NCBI RefSeq assembly: GCF_015706575.1 | Contig: NW_024037051.1 | Location: 15,659,016 to 15,723,015, forward strand | Source of the DNA: Patiria miniata | Lineage: Eukaryota > Echinodermata > Asteroidea > Valvatida > Asterinidae | DNA length: 64,000 bases | Reading direction: 5' to 3' | Part shown: positions 36,801 to 51,800 of the stretch, piece after piece | Position numbering within the stretch: position 1 is the first letter of the stretch | How the letters are laid out: each line of letters opens with the position of its first letter | Notes under the pieces: generated by a model | Told to the model about the DNA's origin: nothing | The model's input: the letters and a program-made list of their open reading frames with translations, nothing else | Databases searched by the model: none | Program-made: the position numbers and the translations under genes

Positions 36801-39800
36801 TACCTTCTGTGGTCTGTGGTGATGATGACAAAGCCATGGTAAATCAGTAGCTCTGTAAGGTTCTCTGTGCCAGGGTTCTTCAGCTTATTGTTCAGGTTGT
36901 CAAAGCTTGTGACTTTTTAACATAGACTGTGCTTAGGTCTGTAGTTTAAGACTCTGTTTATGTTCTGCATTCTGTGACGATGATGGCAAGACCATGGTAA
37001 ATCCATTATCTCTGTAAGATTCTGTCGGTAGAGTCTTTAGCTTGTAACTCAGTTCTTTATAGCATGTGACTTTGTAAAATTATCTGTGCTTGGGTCTGTT
37101 ATCCGCTCTGTTCACAAGTACCCCTTCACCGGCAAAGAAAGTACAGTTGGGGGTGACCGACCGACACCATCTTGCCTGACTGCAAGTTTGCCGCGACGCG
37201 CTGCCGTACCACTGCGTGTACATAGTACAAATCCCCTGGTGTACGTGCGTCACACACAAGGAATGGTGCGCGTCAACCAGCTAAATGTCCCACCATGGGA
37301 TGTCATTGCTAAGCAAAAGGACGCGGGCCTCTTTCGTTAGCGCACAGAGCCCATATGCTTTTACTTAGTAGCTTAAAAGTAAGCATGCTCTGTTCTTTGG
37401 TTCAGAGCTAGCCTTTCAACTCTGTTTCCTACTCTGTGTCTTTATTTTGGTTCTGCCGACAACTCTTAAAGGGAATATACAACATTTGCAAACATCGAAA
37501 AATAAAACTACCAAGTTTTTGCGAAATACCTTAATAGGATGTTGGTAAATGACAGTCTAAAGCATCCTGTAAAATTATGGCACCTGGTATACTGTCATTT
37601 TCAAGAAAAGTGGTATTTTTGTATCAATTTCCAACGCTGATCGGCCGTTCAGCGTTTGAAATAACTGGCTTTTTTTCAAATACTGGCCCCAATTGACCAT
37701 CGCACTTGTTTGCAATCGATTACAAACCTATGAACGGGTACGAGCCAGCTAGACTGGTTCCCTGACCTTACAATTCCCCAATGTATGTAAACTGCTCTGT
37801 TTCTTCTTATATGGAGTCAGGGAACCAGACTACAGGAAAATGATCGTTTTTCTTGGTTTTTATAGCATTTTCGAACCCAAAACCTCCAAAAAGTCAGTGT
37901 AACTATATTTGCTTTATATTTCCAACCCCCCAATCCCATCCATTTCTGAAAATTACAGCAAAAGCAAATGATGTATATTCCCTTTAACATGTTCTGTACT
38001 TCATTTTCTTTAGCTCACAACTAAAAATGTTTTGTTCTTGGTACTTTCAGTGCTAAACTAAATTATATCTTGGTAACATGTTCTGTGCATACCGGATATG
38101 TTACTGGTTTTGCTGTTGAACGAATAACAGCGGACATCTCAGTAAAAAAAAAAGTGTGGTAACTTTGCTCATTTATGTTTCACTTACGCTAGAGAATAAA
38201 ATATGTTTTTAAAAACTTTTTTTTAAAGATGTTCAGTGGAAATTTCGACCAGGAAACAGAAGTAACCAACTACTTTTCAGCGATTCTGTCCTGCCGTTCC
38301 ATTCGCATCGTGCCCATGATCTGGAACGGTGAATTCCCGGCGATGAGAATGGACGTCAAGGGCTTGCCAGGTAATTAAAAATAATAAATATTTGGCATCA
38401 GTTAGCAAAACCTGATTTTTACACAGTTGCCTCAGCATGCTCCTTTGGCTCATTAGAATAATTTGTCTGCATTAACTGAGATTTGAAAGCTTGTGACTGA
38501 TATATGCAGTCTTCTTGACGGTTATGAGCTGGATTGTTTCCTTTAGCTGGTACCAACTATGGTTCATCAACTCTGTACAAACCACTGATCTGTATGTAAA
38601 GACTGGATAGCGTACAGAAAGCCGAAGCCATTTGAAGCCATATTGGAGAGATCGGATGGTGATCTATAAAGGACAAGTTGCCGTCTTTGTAACATTGTTG
38701 TTCCACCTGGTTTACGTTTTGTCCACCGCCGCTGACCATGGTTCAAAATTTGTCAAACGTCGTGGCTTACTTTTGAATGCCACAGTTCACTTTCTGCGAC
38801 GTTTGGAAATATAATCACGACAGAAATTTGTCCTGTTTAGATCATCACAATACGTGTACGTGATCAAAATTTGAAGTTTGGCAACACTGCATTTGCAAAG
38901 TGCGCCACGTCAGGCAACACCACTTTACATTGAATTATTTGTTTTAAATAGATAAAAGTCTTTTAAATTTAATTTAAAGATGTTGTCAGCAGTGAACCTG
39001 AGGTGGGATTCGCCTGCAAACACCGAATGTACCGCGGCTCGGGTGGCTTCACCTTCGTCATGCCGGCTAAGAAGTTCATCTCAGACGGCTTTGTGACTGG
39101 GGTGCGATTCCTGGCAGTCAGACGTGGCTCCTTCCGAGTGATTATCTTCCGACCGGTCGACGAGGCAGCTATGACCTACAAGATAGTGGGACGAAGGCAC
39201 ATCAAAGTCAAGAAGGCTGACGTATGTACTATTTTAGTTAATCCCCGGAGATCCCCGGTTAATTTTCTGGAGACAGATGAAAATTCAAACGTATTTGGCA
39301 GCTCAAGACATATAAGTGTATATATCAGCCTCAAATTTTTGGCAGATTTGAACAAAGTTAATTATTAAGTAGCTAAATTGTGTAGGATTTGAACGTATGA
39401 TCGCTGCAACACCATATGAGTGCGCTACTGAATTGAGGTGTAGATTCGGTCTGTTATGTTGGCAGTTCCCAATTTGTCATTTTCTTGGTTCAAGGGATGC
39501 TAATCAGAAGCCATTAACTTTGATGTGGCCATCAGACAATGGAGTACCGAGGTGTGACGTCATGTAGAACCAGAAAATCTAGTGCAAACGAAGTGTTGGT
39601 TCACGGGCTGAATCACGCGGTTAATGTCTTTTACACACATTTAGTGTGCGTGACGTATTCACTTCGGTACTCCATACTTCGAAACTGAACTTAATGAGGT
39701 AACTCATGTTTGCATTATTTTCATTGTGAAACGTTGCTAAAAAGTGAGACATTTCATGAAATTCATGCAGTGTGAGCAAGTTCCAACAAGTCGGCATTCA

Positions 39801-42800
39801 CTAAAGCTGGCACATGAATCCTGATTGTCGTATTAAAAGCTAACAATTTAGCTCAGACCGATATCAACCTCGCATGACACTCTTTTGGTCTCAGGTTGAG
39901 GTAGAAGTCAAGTTCAAGCAGAAGAGGAAGAACAGAAAGCGGCAGAAGTGGATCTCTGTGAAGGAAGGAGACATGCTGGGCCTGTCCTTCACCCGCTCCG
40001 TCCTGTACAAATCCAAGGAAGGCCCAGACGTCACCGATGTTGTCTACTCCAGGAACGTCGACATCAAGAACTTCCGCAAACTGCGAGCTGGCCGCACCAT
40101 CACATTCAACGGGGTGGCACCGCGCAGCTACTCCATGGTCGTCCTGTTCAAAGGTGCAAATGATATTTAACAGACCCTGTTTTTGATAATTTGGATTTTA
40201 CGGTTGAAAAATTGCTTGAAATATTGCAGAGACTTGCATTGTCGTTGCTGAGTCTATTACAAGCCCCCTCAGGTGTTCCTAAATCGGTCAGAAGTCAATG
40301 ACAAGTCCTTCATATCAAGTCGCAAGTTATTCACTTTAAATGTGACAAAGGCATTCCTTTGTTACTGTTCATCTCTTATTATACTCTTATCATATTATTA
40401 TCTCTTATTATACTCTTATTGCGCCCAGAAATTGACTTATGATTTAATTGTTACTAGACAACACCAACAACTTAGCTCTTGACCAAAAAAAAAACCCTAT
40501 TATTTTAGGATATGTTTTATTTTTCTCATATGATAATACTTTTTGTATATGGTAGATACAAAGTGAACAAAGTAAAGAAAGAAATTATGATTGATTAAGT
40601 TTTATCTTTGTTTCGATTTTACAGCCAAGGATCCCAATGACTGTTCTGCGTCAGGTAAGACCGTGCAGCAAAGTCTACTCCGAATTCTGAGATTTTACAA
40701 TTTTAAGTTTACAATGAAGAACTTGTTCACTGATTTTGTCAATTACATTAGCAAGCTTTTCTGTGTTGAGTATCCTTCTTTGTATCAGGGGCCTTTGAGG
40801 CTCAAATAAGTTCATTTTAAAAAATTGAGAAATGTTAATGATGTACCATACCATTTGGCAGATGTGTGTGTTTTATAAATCCTTATTATTACAGTGGAAT
40901 GCCGCTATAACGAACATCGCGGGATCCACAGAAATTGTTTGTAATAGGGATCGTTCAGTATAGCGATTTCAAGCTACCGCTGTTCCCGCACTCACTTTTC
41001 AGTACATAGCGCCCTTCAGACCTTTATCCTGCCTGCCCTGGTAGTTTCTGAAAGACGACTTTGAACATGTGCCGACTATTGAATCGTGTTATTACAGAGT
41101 TGTTTATCTTATACCTACGGCAATGGGAGGCTTTCCCCATGTATTCCTTTGGGAAATATCGCCACTTGTCGCTCTTCTGTTGACATTTTTCAACATCAAT
41201 GTTCAGTACATTTTGCACATGAAAATCGGGAGCTAGGGACAATGTTTGGTATAGCCGAATGTTTGGTATAGCGGTGTTTGGTATAGTGACGTTCCACTGT
41301 ACTACTGTATGTAATTGGGCCCTGATGGCTTTTTCTCTTTCCCCGACGTAGTGGATGCCCAGAAGTCTCTGGGTCTGGAGAACGGCCAGTTCCCCGTGGA
41401 TGCCATCAGCGTGTCATCTGTGTACGAAAGCGACCAGCCCAACCTTGACTTTAGCGCCCGCTCCTGCCGGCTCAACTTCGCCGGCACCAACGGCGGGGCC
41501 TGGGTGCCCGCGGATGGTGACAATGAACCGTGGATCCAGGTGGACACTGGTGCCCAGTCGGTCTTCACTGGCATGATCACCCAGGGACGCCACAGCTTGC
41601 TCAACTGGTGGGCCACCAAGTACCGTGTGGAATACTCCGACGACGGTGACACTTGGAACGACATAGTGGATTGCAATGACAACAAGGTGAGTGAGAACTG
41701 TTGGAATCTGTTAGATTTTTGACCTTGTAACTTATTAAGCGCACTGGATTTCATAGGAGTCCAAATTTCATATGACACTGCAAAAGTGTTCAACACCAGC
41801 CAGCCAGGCCATCATACCATTTAAGACCGGCCACGTGACGGGCTCTAGCTTGACCAGTGGGAATGGGTAAACTGTCTTCAGTATTTATGAATTCATGTTA
41901 AATGCCTATAAGTTAATTTAAAACTGAAAATATTCAACCAAAATGGATGTTATTTCAGTATGGGTTCTGTGCTGCATTGACAGGTATTTGACGCCAACAC
42001 TGACAGTGACACCCAGGTGACCAGGTTCTTTGGCAGCGCCGTCAATGGACGCTACCTGCGCATTAACCTTGTGGAATGGCAGGACCGCCCAGCGCTGCGT
42101 TTTGAAGTCCTTGGGGAATTCGGTAAGTTGGTTATTTTTGTTCTCATCTCCAAAAGCTCGAAATGTGCAATGAACCTTCGAATAGTTGGCCAAACTTCAA
42201 TTTTTAACTTTATGACAAAATCCTCTCACGTGAAGTTAGTCCACCATGCATCAGTACTTTACATGCACTGTAAGTAAACACAAAAAATGTACATGCTGTA
42301 ATTTTTTTTATCCACATATAAGATATTCTCAATTATTTTTCCATCAGCTTATCATCTGTACCATTTACCTTCGGCAATCTTTTTGCCAGGATCCTTTAAG
42401 AGTTCTTCAAAAACTTGACCATATTATCTGTTATCCTTTCAAGGGGTATAAAGTCTCATGTAATAAACTCTATCCAAGTACGAATACTTGGAACTCTTGA
42501 TAATTAAAATCATTTTAAATATTACTATCCCCTAGTCCTTCAAGTTAAAATCGAATACGAGCACTTTGACCAAAGAGTACGATAGTAAATAGTTGAGTCC
42601 AAGTACTTCTCAAGTACGAGTGCCGTAAATTCGAGTCTGAGTATTTTGATATTTGAGTACAAGTGCAAGCACGAGTATTCTCAAAAGGCATATACTCAGT
42701 CGAGAACTGGAAACGAGTCGAGTACCAGTACCACTACAACACTGCCTTCCTAAAATATGCAAAATCATCCATCCCCCATCCCATTTGGATATAGGACGGC

Positions 42801-45800
42801 TATGCCTAAACGTTTAGAGTTTTCCAGGTTTGCTGTGAATATATTCTGAAACTTTACATTGCACAGAAACCGCCGCGACTGAGTACGGCCCCACATGCAT
42901 CATAAGAGAATTCATTGACAGCAAGAACTACATCCTGCTAGCGGCTGGATCCCCGTTCGAAAGTGATGGCTACGTCACAGGTTAGTGGGCCAGTGATCTG
43001 ACTATAAAGACTAGGGTTGCTACTAAATCTGCTATTTGGGGCTATGGTAATGGCTTTACACGTTGACACCCCACAGTAACATCTGTAGCCTATTACATCT
43101 GTTTTGAACTGATGAATGCTATTTACATACAACAGATGTCTATTTGAGTGGAGTTAATCACTGTTAACTTAAAAACTAACTGCCTGAGTTTCCTGTCTGG
43201 AGATTGAACGATGGATACAGGAAGGATCATCAGCTGGCCAATCAGGGGTAATAAATGCGATGCTTTGGTGTATGACTGAAGAATGTACTTAAATGCTGAT
43301 TGTATAGTACCATAGATACTCATTGTATTAGTTGTCTGAAAGAGGCAAGTAGGGTAAAGTGGCTTGCCCAAGGACACAGCATGTGGCCATGCAGAAGCAG
43401 CTAGGATTGGAACCTCTCACCCTCTGACCTAGGTCACAAACCCTAACAACTGGGCCACACTCACCACTGTATTCTTTACTTCACAGAATGGAAATTCTTT
43501 CCGAAGAGCGACAAGCCTTTCAGGGCTGGCGTGTGGCGGGCAGACCCCAACGACCCCACCCGTTACAAGCACATTGGCAGCAGCGACATTCCAGGCCAGA
43601 CACCCAACGAGTTGGCCACCTACAGATTGGACAGTTTGGCCCGAATTCCATTCAGGTTTGTCTTTGATGCAATTAACAAACCCACCCAGCTATATAAGCA
43701 GAAAAAATAACCCAGAAAAAAGCGTTTTCCCGACCACCTCAGAAACTGTACTTTTAAAAGGGCCATGTAGAAGATTTTTATTTAGGAATCAGGATCACTG
43801 TGCCTCGGCCTCGAGGTCTTATGTGTCATACTCAAGATCTGGTGTTTCAGGTCCATCTGATGTAATATCAGGTCGGTCTGTTGGTGGTGGTCATTCATCC
43901 AGTAAATTTCCCCAAGTGTTTGAATCTGGAGATAAGAGAGAGCTGAAATCCTAGTACAGGCCGGGGCAAAATCCCGAATATAAGCTGTATGGGCTCCGTG
44001 CGCCGACGAAAGATGGCGCCCTTTTACCTAGCAACCACGTCCCATGGGCGGGACTTTTCGCTGGTTGACGTGCGCTGTTCCTTGTGTGTGACGCACCTAC
44101 ACCAGGGGATTTGTACCATGTGCACACGTAGTGGCTGTGCTTTGCGGCAGTCGGGCAAGATGGCGTCGGTCGGTCACCCCCAACTGTACTTTCTTTGCCG
44201 GTGAGGGGGTACTTGTGAATTGAGCGGATACTCGGGTTTTGTCTTAAAAAGAGAGATTCACTGCATGGCACTATTGACATCTCTTGTTTTTTTTGCTCCC
44301 GTCAGGAAAGGGGATGTCTACGGGTGGTCGTTTAGTGAACCCGTCATCTGTTACGACGAGGGAGAAGAAAGCGTGGAGCTCCTTTATTCAGGAAACGGAG
44401 GCAATCTGGATCCTACCCCTGTCGGCGAATACAGGAAGTTTGTGTCCAGCGGCAAACAGGCATACTCCATTAGCGCCTCTGTATCAAGTTAGTCCAGCAC
44501 ATCTCACCAAATATTACCTTGAATTAATTTTGTTTTATGTTATTTTAATTATTTCGTCAACATCCAATGGTGCATGCGCCAGAACAGGATGGGTAAGACT
44601 TGGTAGAACATGTGGAAGGAAATAACAGATCTAGTTGTGGGAGGAAAACCCCGGAATGATATTCTATAGTAAAACCCACGGTATCAGGCCAGGACTGAAA
44701 ACCCAGACCCGATATTGGTACAGGCGGGATACGAACCCGGGTCAAAGGCGAGGAAAGTACCGCCACGCCAACTTGATCCTTATTACTTTCCTAAGTCTTG
44801 TGTTCAGTACATTTTGTGATTGCGAGTGCTTGTCATGGGGTAATAATGATGTAGCGCCTTGAGCACCAGTCATGGTGGATATGAGAGCTTAATAAATACC
44901 CCACTGTTAAGAATATACCTTTTTAACGGAGATAAAATGATTTTAAACAGTTCAAAGACTAGCGGTGACAAAATTCGGACTTTGAATTTGTTTTTGAATC
45001 CATGTGTTAATTTTTAATTTTTGTGTGTGTTTGTTCTAATCAGTTTCACGTGTGGACAGTGTACCAGCAAGTAAGTTCTTTTTATTAACCCTCCTATGAA
45101 ACATGCATTCTGGGCCACGTTATTACCTGGGTCAATAATGGTCAAGACCCCCATTGGTTTGTTAACAGTATGCCAGGAGGTGAGGAAGGACATTTTGACC
45201 ATTGGTGATCTCTTACATAGCAGGAGGGTGTTAATACTGTTTCAGATTTGAGTTGCTTTCTTCCTCGATGAAGAACAATTAGCTCTTGTTTTCTTATTGA
45301 CTGTCTCTACTTCCGAGATAAAGTGTGTTTGCATTCCTCTTTCGTCCCCTGTCCTGCTGCATGGTGTTCCAGAGATTGCAAGTTCAAATGCCCCTCTATT
45401 TAATTTTTTTTTCATGCTTAGATCTTAATGAAAAAATATTATGAAAACATACTTGTCTGGCTTTTGTTATTCCTTCTCGTTCACTTTTCTCAAACGCCAA
45501 TTCCATTTCCTTACTACATTAGAGCATTTATTTAGCAGAGTGATGTACATCATAGCACGGCTGTGATGAACACCGCTCTACCAAAAATATGGCTATAAGG
45601 AACTTTTCCTCTTCATCAAACAATTGCCGCACTGTACAATCATTAGAGGCCCCTGTTGTGTCCGTGATATTCCTGCTATGGTATGACTTTGATAAATCTG
45701 GTCATTGCCTTGCGTCCAACCCCCCAGTTGCCTGCATGTACGGTCTGGGCATGGATGATGATACCATTCCCGACACCAGCATCGAGACCTCCTCTGTTCT

Positions 45801-48800
45801 GGGCCCAGAGTACGGCAACAGCCAGTCCAGGCTGAATGCCCAGGCTTCGGCTGCAATGAAGGGCTGCTGGGCACCAGCGCTGAATAACAAGGACCAGTAT
45901 GTGCAGGTGAGCAAGGACACCAGCTGATTTCATGAAACAGTGCGTAACTTACGCCGTGCGCAGGATTTAAGCAACAAATTTGTTGCGCAGCTGTGTAATA
46001 AAGGTTAAATACAATTGATTTCACGAAACTTTCTGTACGAGGACAATAACAACATGTACTGAGGCTGTTTCACCTCTGCCTGCCATTTTGAAATAATTTT
46101 GTCCGACGACAGTAACAACATGTACGGAGGCTGTTTGTGTATGATTTCCGTTTGGACACAAAAAGTTTGATGAATCACCTCCGCCTGCCTTTTTTTAAAG
46201 TTGTGTCCGACTTTCTTCGGAATCGTGCTACAACTCTAAAAATTCAGTCACGGGTAAAAGAGCAATCTATTTACCGAAAACACAAAGCTTAAAATGTATT
46301 GTGTCAACCTTGATAAGTTGCGCAATGGCAGATGCACGAAGATCACGATTTGCCAGTAAGACCATTTTTAGTCGTAACGCCATAACTTACTCCAACTAAA
46401 ATGATTGCATAAGTTATGCCATAGTTTGTTGCGTAAGTTGTGTTATAACTGAAATGTTGTGCAGCGGGAAATGTCGCGCAACTTGCACACTAAATTATGG
46501 TGCAAGGGGAGTTAATTGTACGTGTCTTGCATAAACCTTCGTGAAATCGGCTGCATGTTATCTTGTGTTTAAACCTTCCCATCCCATGTTGAACCAAATG
46601 AATTGTAGTCATGTTTTTCCTGCTCTACTTGGATTGGAATAACTATGAAAAGAAAGCTAATGTCATGCTATTCAACAGAATATTCAAATATTAAAAAGTA
46701 TCTGCTTAGTTATAATTTTTTAAAACTAATTACTCACAATGTCTAGTGTTCAAGTCTCAACAAAATAGAATTATAATTTGCTTTGAGCCAACCTGATATT
46801 CCAAAAAAAGTATTCAATGACAGTTACATCACTTTTATTTCTGACCCCTGACCCTTGACCTCAACCATAGGTTGACCTGGGCAAGCCCACTCTGGTAACA
46901 GGGGTGAGCGTCCAAGGCTGCAAGGACGAGGAGAGATGGGTGACCAAGTTCAAAGTGGAACTGAGTCAGGACGAGAAGAACTGGAAGGAGGCTCAAAACA
47001 AACAAGGCGGCACGGTAAAAAAAAAATTACGAAAAGCAGATTTAGGAAAAGCAGGCTTTGTCCCCACAGCGTTGGCTGTATCTTGTGCCCGAGATTCATT
47101 TGATCCTGTCGCATTCAAACCTGGTGAAAATGCACTAACCATTGGTCTTCTCTGAAAGTAGTCTGCGTCTCTTTAAGCAGAAAAGATTATTTTGCTGGAC
47201 TCTGTCAATTTAGGGGAATGAAATCAGGAGGCTGGAACCTTAACCAGTTCACGCCGTGATATTTTGACAGTGACCAGACCCAGGCACTGGATTTTTTTTC
47301 ACGAGCTTCGATCCCAGATGAGTTCAGGCCATGTCAGGCTGTCATCTGTGTAGCACACATACACCCTGATATTTTCAGCCTCACTTGTTACGAGCGGGTC
47401 GCTGACAGGTATTTCTGGCCTCACTCGTTGCGTGTTTAGCTGTCATCCGTTCCGAATACCGCAAAACCTTTGCGTGTATACACGTCATCCGATGTGAACT
47501 GGTTAAAGCAAGACATCGAAACAAACCCGAGATTTCATAAACTTCCTTAGAGTGTGAATTTTCCTAGCAATGTTAGGAAGTTGAGCTAGTGCAAATGTAA
47601 AGCTGTTATACAGATGTGCAAGTTACAGCCTAAAATATCTAGGGGCTCGCAAAAAGCTGAGGTAACTTGCCCGGTGGGCTTGTTAAAGAAAAAAAGCTTG
47701 AAATCGAGGCCTGGTTATACTTGAAGTGTTATGTGAATCCCAAGAAATTTTTGCTTTGAACCCCCTTTGGAGAAACCCAGTGGCACCCTTTGCTTGGCAC
47801 TTCAATTTTCAAGGGTTACCAAAGGCCATGTAGGGGAACAGTACCTGGTCTGCCCAAGTCCTGCAACAGTTCTCTCAAACCTTGTGCTGGATTTTGAACA
47901 CTCTTGGATTGTTAAGAGTTTCATTCTGTCCTGTGTTAATGTCTAGATCTTCTACGGCAACACCGACTCGGATTCAGCGGTCCAGGTCTTCTTCCAGGAA
48001 GAAAGTAAGGCCCAGTTCATGAGAATAACTGTGGAGGAGTGGAACAAGGACATCGGTCTTCGTTTTGATGTGCTGGGTTGCCCAAGTAAATAAACTGTTC
48101 TATCTTTTAAATTTTCTTTTGGTAATTTTTCTGTACGTTTCTGTATTCCGTATTTTTCTGGCATATATGTAAAGATGTTTAGAAAGGAATGTTGTTTTGT
48201 TAAATGAAGAAGTTGTAAACCCGGCATTTTTGCGGAAAATTGCAGAGAAAAAATGACAAAGAAGTTTTTAATTCCGAGAAGAAGTAATTCAGTACCAGTA
48301 TATACCCCTGTCTCCTTGCCATTGCAGCTGTGTGCGAGGAAGAGTGGGGCCCCAAGCCGCTGGTCAGGAGATGGAAGTACTCCCAGTGTGACAAGACGTT
48401 TGTGGTCAACACCAAGCATCCTCTTACTTGCAACAGGTAGGCTTCATAAGTTGCCCTTGGTGTTTTGTGTACACCTGAGGGGGCCAATAGTCCAGCGAAT
48501 ATGTGAAATAAAATTGTGCACTTTTTCATAAAAGATTGAAACTTCACACAGATGTTTATATTCATGGTAAAAACGTTTCGAAATGTGGAGCCCTCGCAAA
48601 CGCTTCCTTTGAGAGATGTTTTGAACCCAACTCTGTTGTGCGCTTTCTGAATTTTGACCAAAAAATCCAACTTCACGAAATTAAATCAAATGTTCACACA
48701 AGGTGGGTAGAGGCCAGTAATAAATCCCCTAGAGATTTCAGCTCCCTACAGTCGGGATCCAGGGAGAAAAACATTTTAGTTTTTTACTCCCAATGTTCAA

Positions 48801-51800
48801 CGCGCACATAGCATGTATTTGCACACAAATGCCGCACCATGGGTATGGTACTTTGGTTGCTAATGGTATAGTACTTTGGTTGCTACGGGTATTGTACTTT
48901 TGGCTGTGCACAGAAAGATAGCAAAAATAAAAAGTTCCATGTGACTCGCTCTTGGCCAATCAACACACAGAATCTGTGGGTGAGGTGCTATAATGCTTCA
49001 TATACCAATATTGCAAACAAATCTCACAATTAGGAATTTAACTTGAGACTTTCCTTCAATTTGTACATAATTCCTGACAATGAATTCTATCCTTTTGTTT
49101 TTTGCTCACAGCTACATCAAGGGATGGAGGATGGTCCCCAAGAACAAGGCACCCGTCACTTTCTATGTCCTGAAGCCCATCAATATGAAGAAAGGCAAAT
49201 TCAAGGTTGTCGGCAAGACCACCGTACCGCGGCGTAAAAAACTGGACAGAGGAGAAGTGTTTGAGGTTTGTACAGAGGACAGCGGTGTTTGGTTTTCTTA
49301 AAGTTAATAACAAATACACGGAAAAATTATGAGATTCAGCATGCTATGAATCCTCTTCAAAGAGAAAACCCGACTAGTTGCCTTATATTCGGGTGTTTGA
49401 TCAAGACTGTACCAGGGTTAGTGATCTCTCTTATCTCCAGATTTTATCTCCTTAGGGCAGTTTTAGCACCTGATGAATGCCTACCACCAGCAGGGAACAA
49501 TTAGTACCGCTTGACTGAACGACTTACTGGCATGACGATCCTCAGTGCCTAAACGCACCTACATTTTTCATAAATTAAATATCAAACGTATCATTCGTTT
49601 TTGTCGGGTAGTGAAATCATCGAGCATGAAAGTTCGTTTCCTGTCCCATTATTATATCAATTAAATAAAAGATACCCTTTGGAGACTTTGGTTACAGAGC
49701 TCGTATCAGGAGCTTGCGACACCAACACGGTGTCGTTATCAACTGGTGGTGTTGAGGCCCTCACGTGAAACCATGCTTTCTTTTTTTGATCATTGAAATT
49801 GATGCACAAACAACGGAAAATCATGAATTTGACTGACTGTGCCTGTACATGTAACATGTGTGGGGTTTCGGAAAGGTAGATCCAGCAGGAAGTAAACTGG
49901 CCTCCTGTGGCTTAAGGGAGTAACCAGATAATGTTACACTTGGCTCAGTCAAAGATAAACATCGAAAGCTTGGTGTGAAAAGGGCCCACTGGATTTTAAA
50001 AGGGAAATTCACCTCATGAGTAATTAATGTTGAGAATTTAGACAGATAGGTCTGAGTACTTGGGCTTTTGATTGAAGGTCGTAATCGCTGATTCCGCTTA
50101 GATTCTGCTGAAACCCAAGGACTGGATCGAGGTGCGCTCTGGTCACATGATCGGCTTCACCTCCCGGCACCGCAGCCCCATCTACAGGGATAAGAGGGCC
50201 CACGACAAGAGCGAGCACATGATTGCCCGCAACAAGAAAATCCGGGGCTACAGCAGGCTGGACGTCGGCGATAAGCTCCAGATGAAGAAGTTCCGCAAGA
50301 AGGAGGCCGCGTACTCATTCACTGCCATCCTGACCCAAGAAGGTCAGTTGATTCCCTCCTGACATTCCTTTCAGACTGGTGGTTCAAAGTCGCACCCGAC
50401 CAAGTTTTTCCAAAGATTAGAATTAAGATGGATGTTTGAAACAGTAAGACTTACAGTAACAGTAAGTAAGACAGTCAATTAAAATTAATATGTGAAATAT
50501 ATTGCCTGTCTGAAACTACACTCCATTTGGGTCGACTTGAGTCGTACCTTATACCAAGAGTTGTAATGACTCGAGTCCATGACTCAAGTCACAATTTTTG
50601 GTGACTCGACTCAACTCGACTCAAGTACCTAATGGCAAATGACGCGACTTGACTCGAGTCAGTGAGAGCAAATGACTCAACCCGACTTGAGTTTCTCATC
50701 AGAATGATGGGTCGATTTGAGTCGTGCCTAATACCAGAGTTGTAATGACTCGAGTCAATGACTCAAGTCACAATTTTTGGTGACTCGACTCCACTCGAGT
50801 ACCTAATGGCAAATGACTCGACTCGACTCGAGTCACTGAGAGCAAATGACTCGACCCGACTTGAGTTCCTCATCAGAATGACTCGACTCGATTCGTGAAA
50901 ATCAATTGCAATGACTTACGCCGGTGCCGGTTTTTGTTCACGTCATGTTGGAATGTTCGCACATAATGTAGGCCTATACTTATGCGTTCGTGGTTTGATC
51001 AGTGTCCCCATTAGTTGGCGATTAGCTGGCACTATCATTTTATATTCATTAAGAGTCAAATGTGGTGTCACCACATGTAGTAACCTGAATGTAAAATTAA
51101 AAAAGCCAAAACATGACTTTCTCTCTTGTGTTTATTTATTGTATGGTGTTCAAATATTTGTGACTCGAATTGACTCGAGCTAAATACCTGATTCGACTCA
51201 ACTCGACTCGACTACACACTGTGACTCGACTTTCTTGACCTAATGACCCAACTCGACTCGAGACACTTCTTTAAAATGACTTGACTCGACTCGAGGCACA
51301 AAAATCAGTGACTTGTTACAACTCTGCCTAATACTATTTAGTTGGGTTCGACTCTGGAATGCAATGTATTTCTAGAAGTCATCTTTCTGAGCGCTGTGAG
51401 ACCTAGAAAAGAATGAAAAAGAATAGGGCTAACAAGGAATACTGCTACTGACTGTATCCGCTATAAATCAGTTCTGTGGATGTGTGCACTCACACTTTAA
51501 GATTTTTGCCGAGGGACTAAAAAAGCAGCATATAAAAATGTGCACCAGTTTCTGGAGACTGGGGTGACCAAGTTTGTCATAAAACCAAGTGTATGGTGTC
51601 CAAAATTTGCTCCCCAAAAAAATCATTGGGCTTTCAGTGCAAGCAATTTGGAAGAATTGATGACTTATTTTGGTATTGCAGTCAGCAGAGACCAGAAGCT
51701 TAGTTTATTTTCCCTTCACCTTCAGAAGTAAAGGTGCAGTTGCAGCTATACACTCTCATTTTATTCAGAAAATATTTTTTGTTTCTTCTCATTTCAGGAA

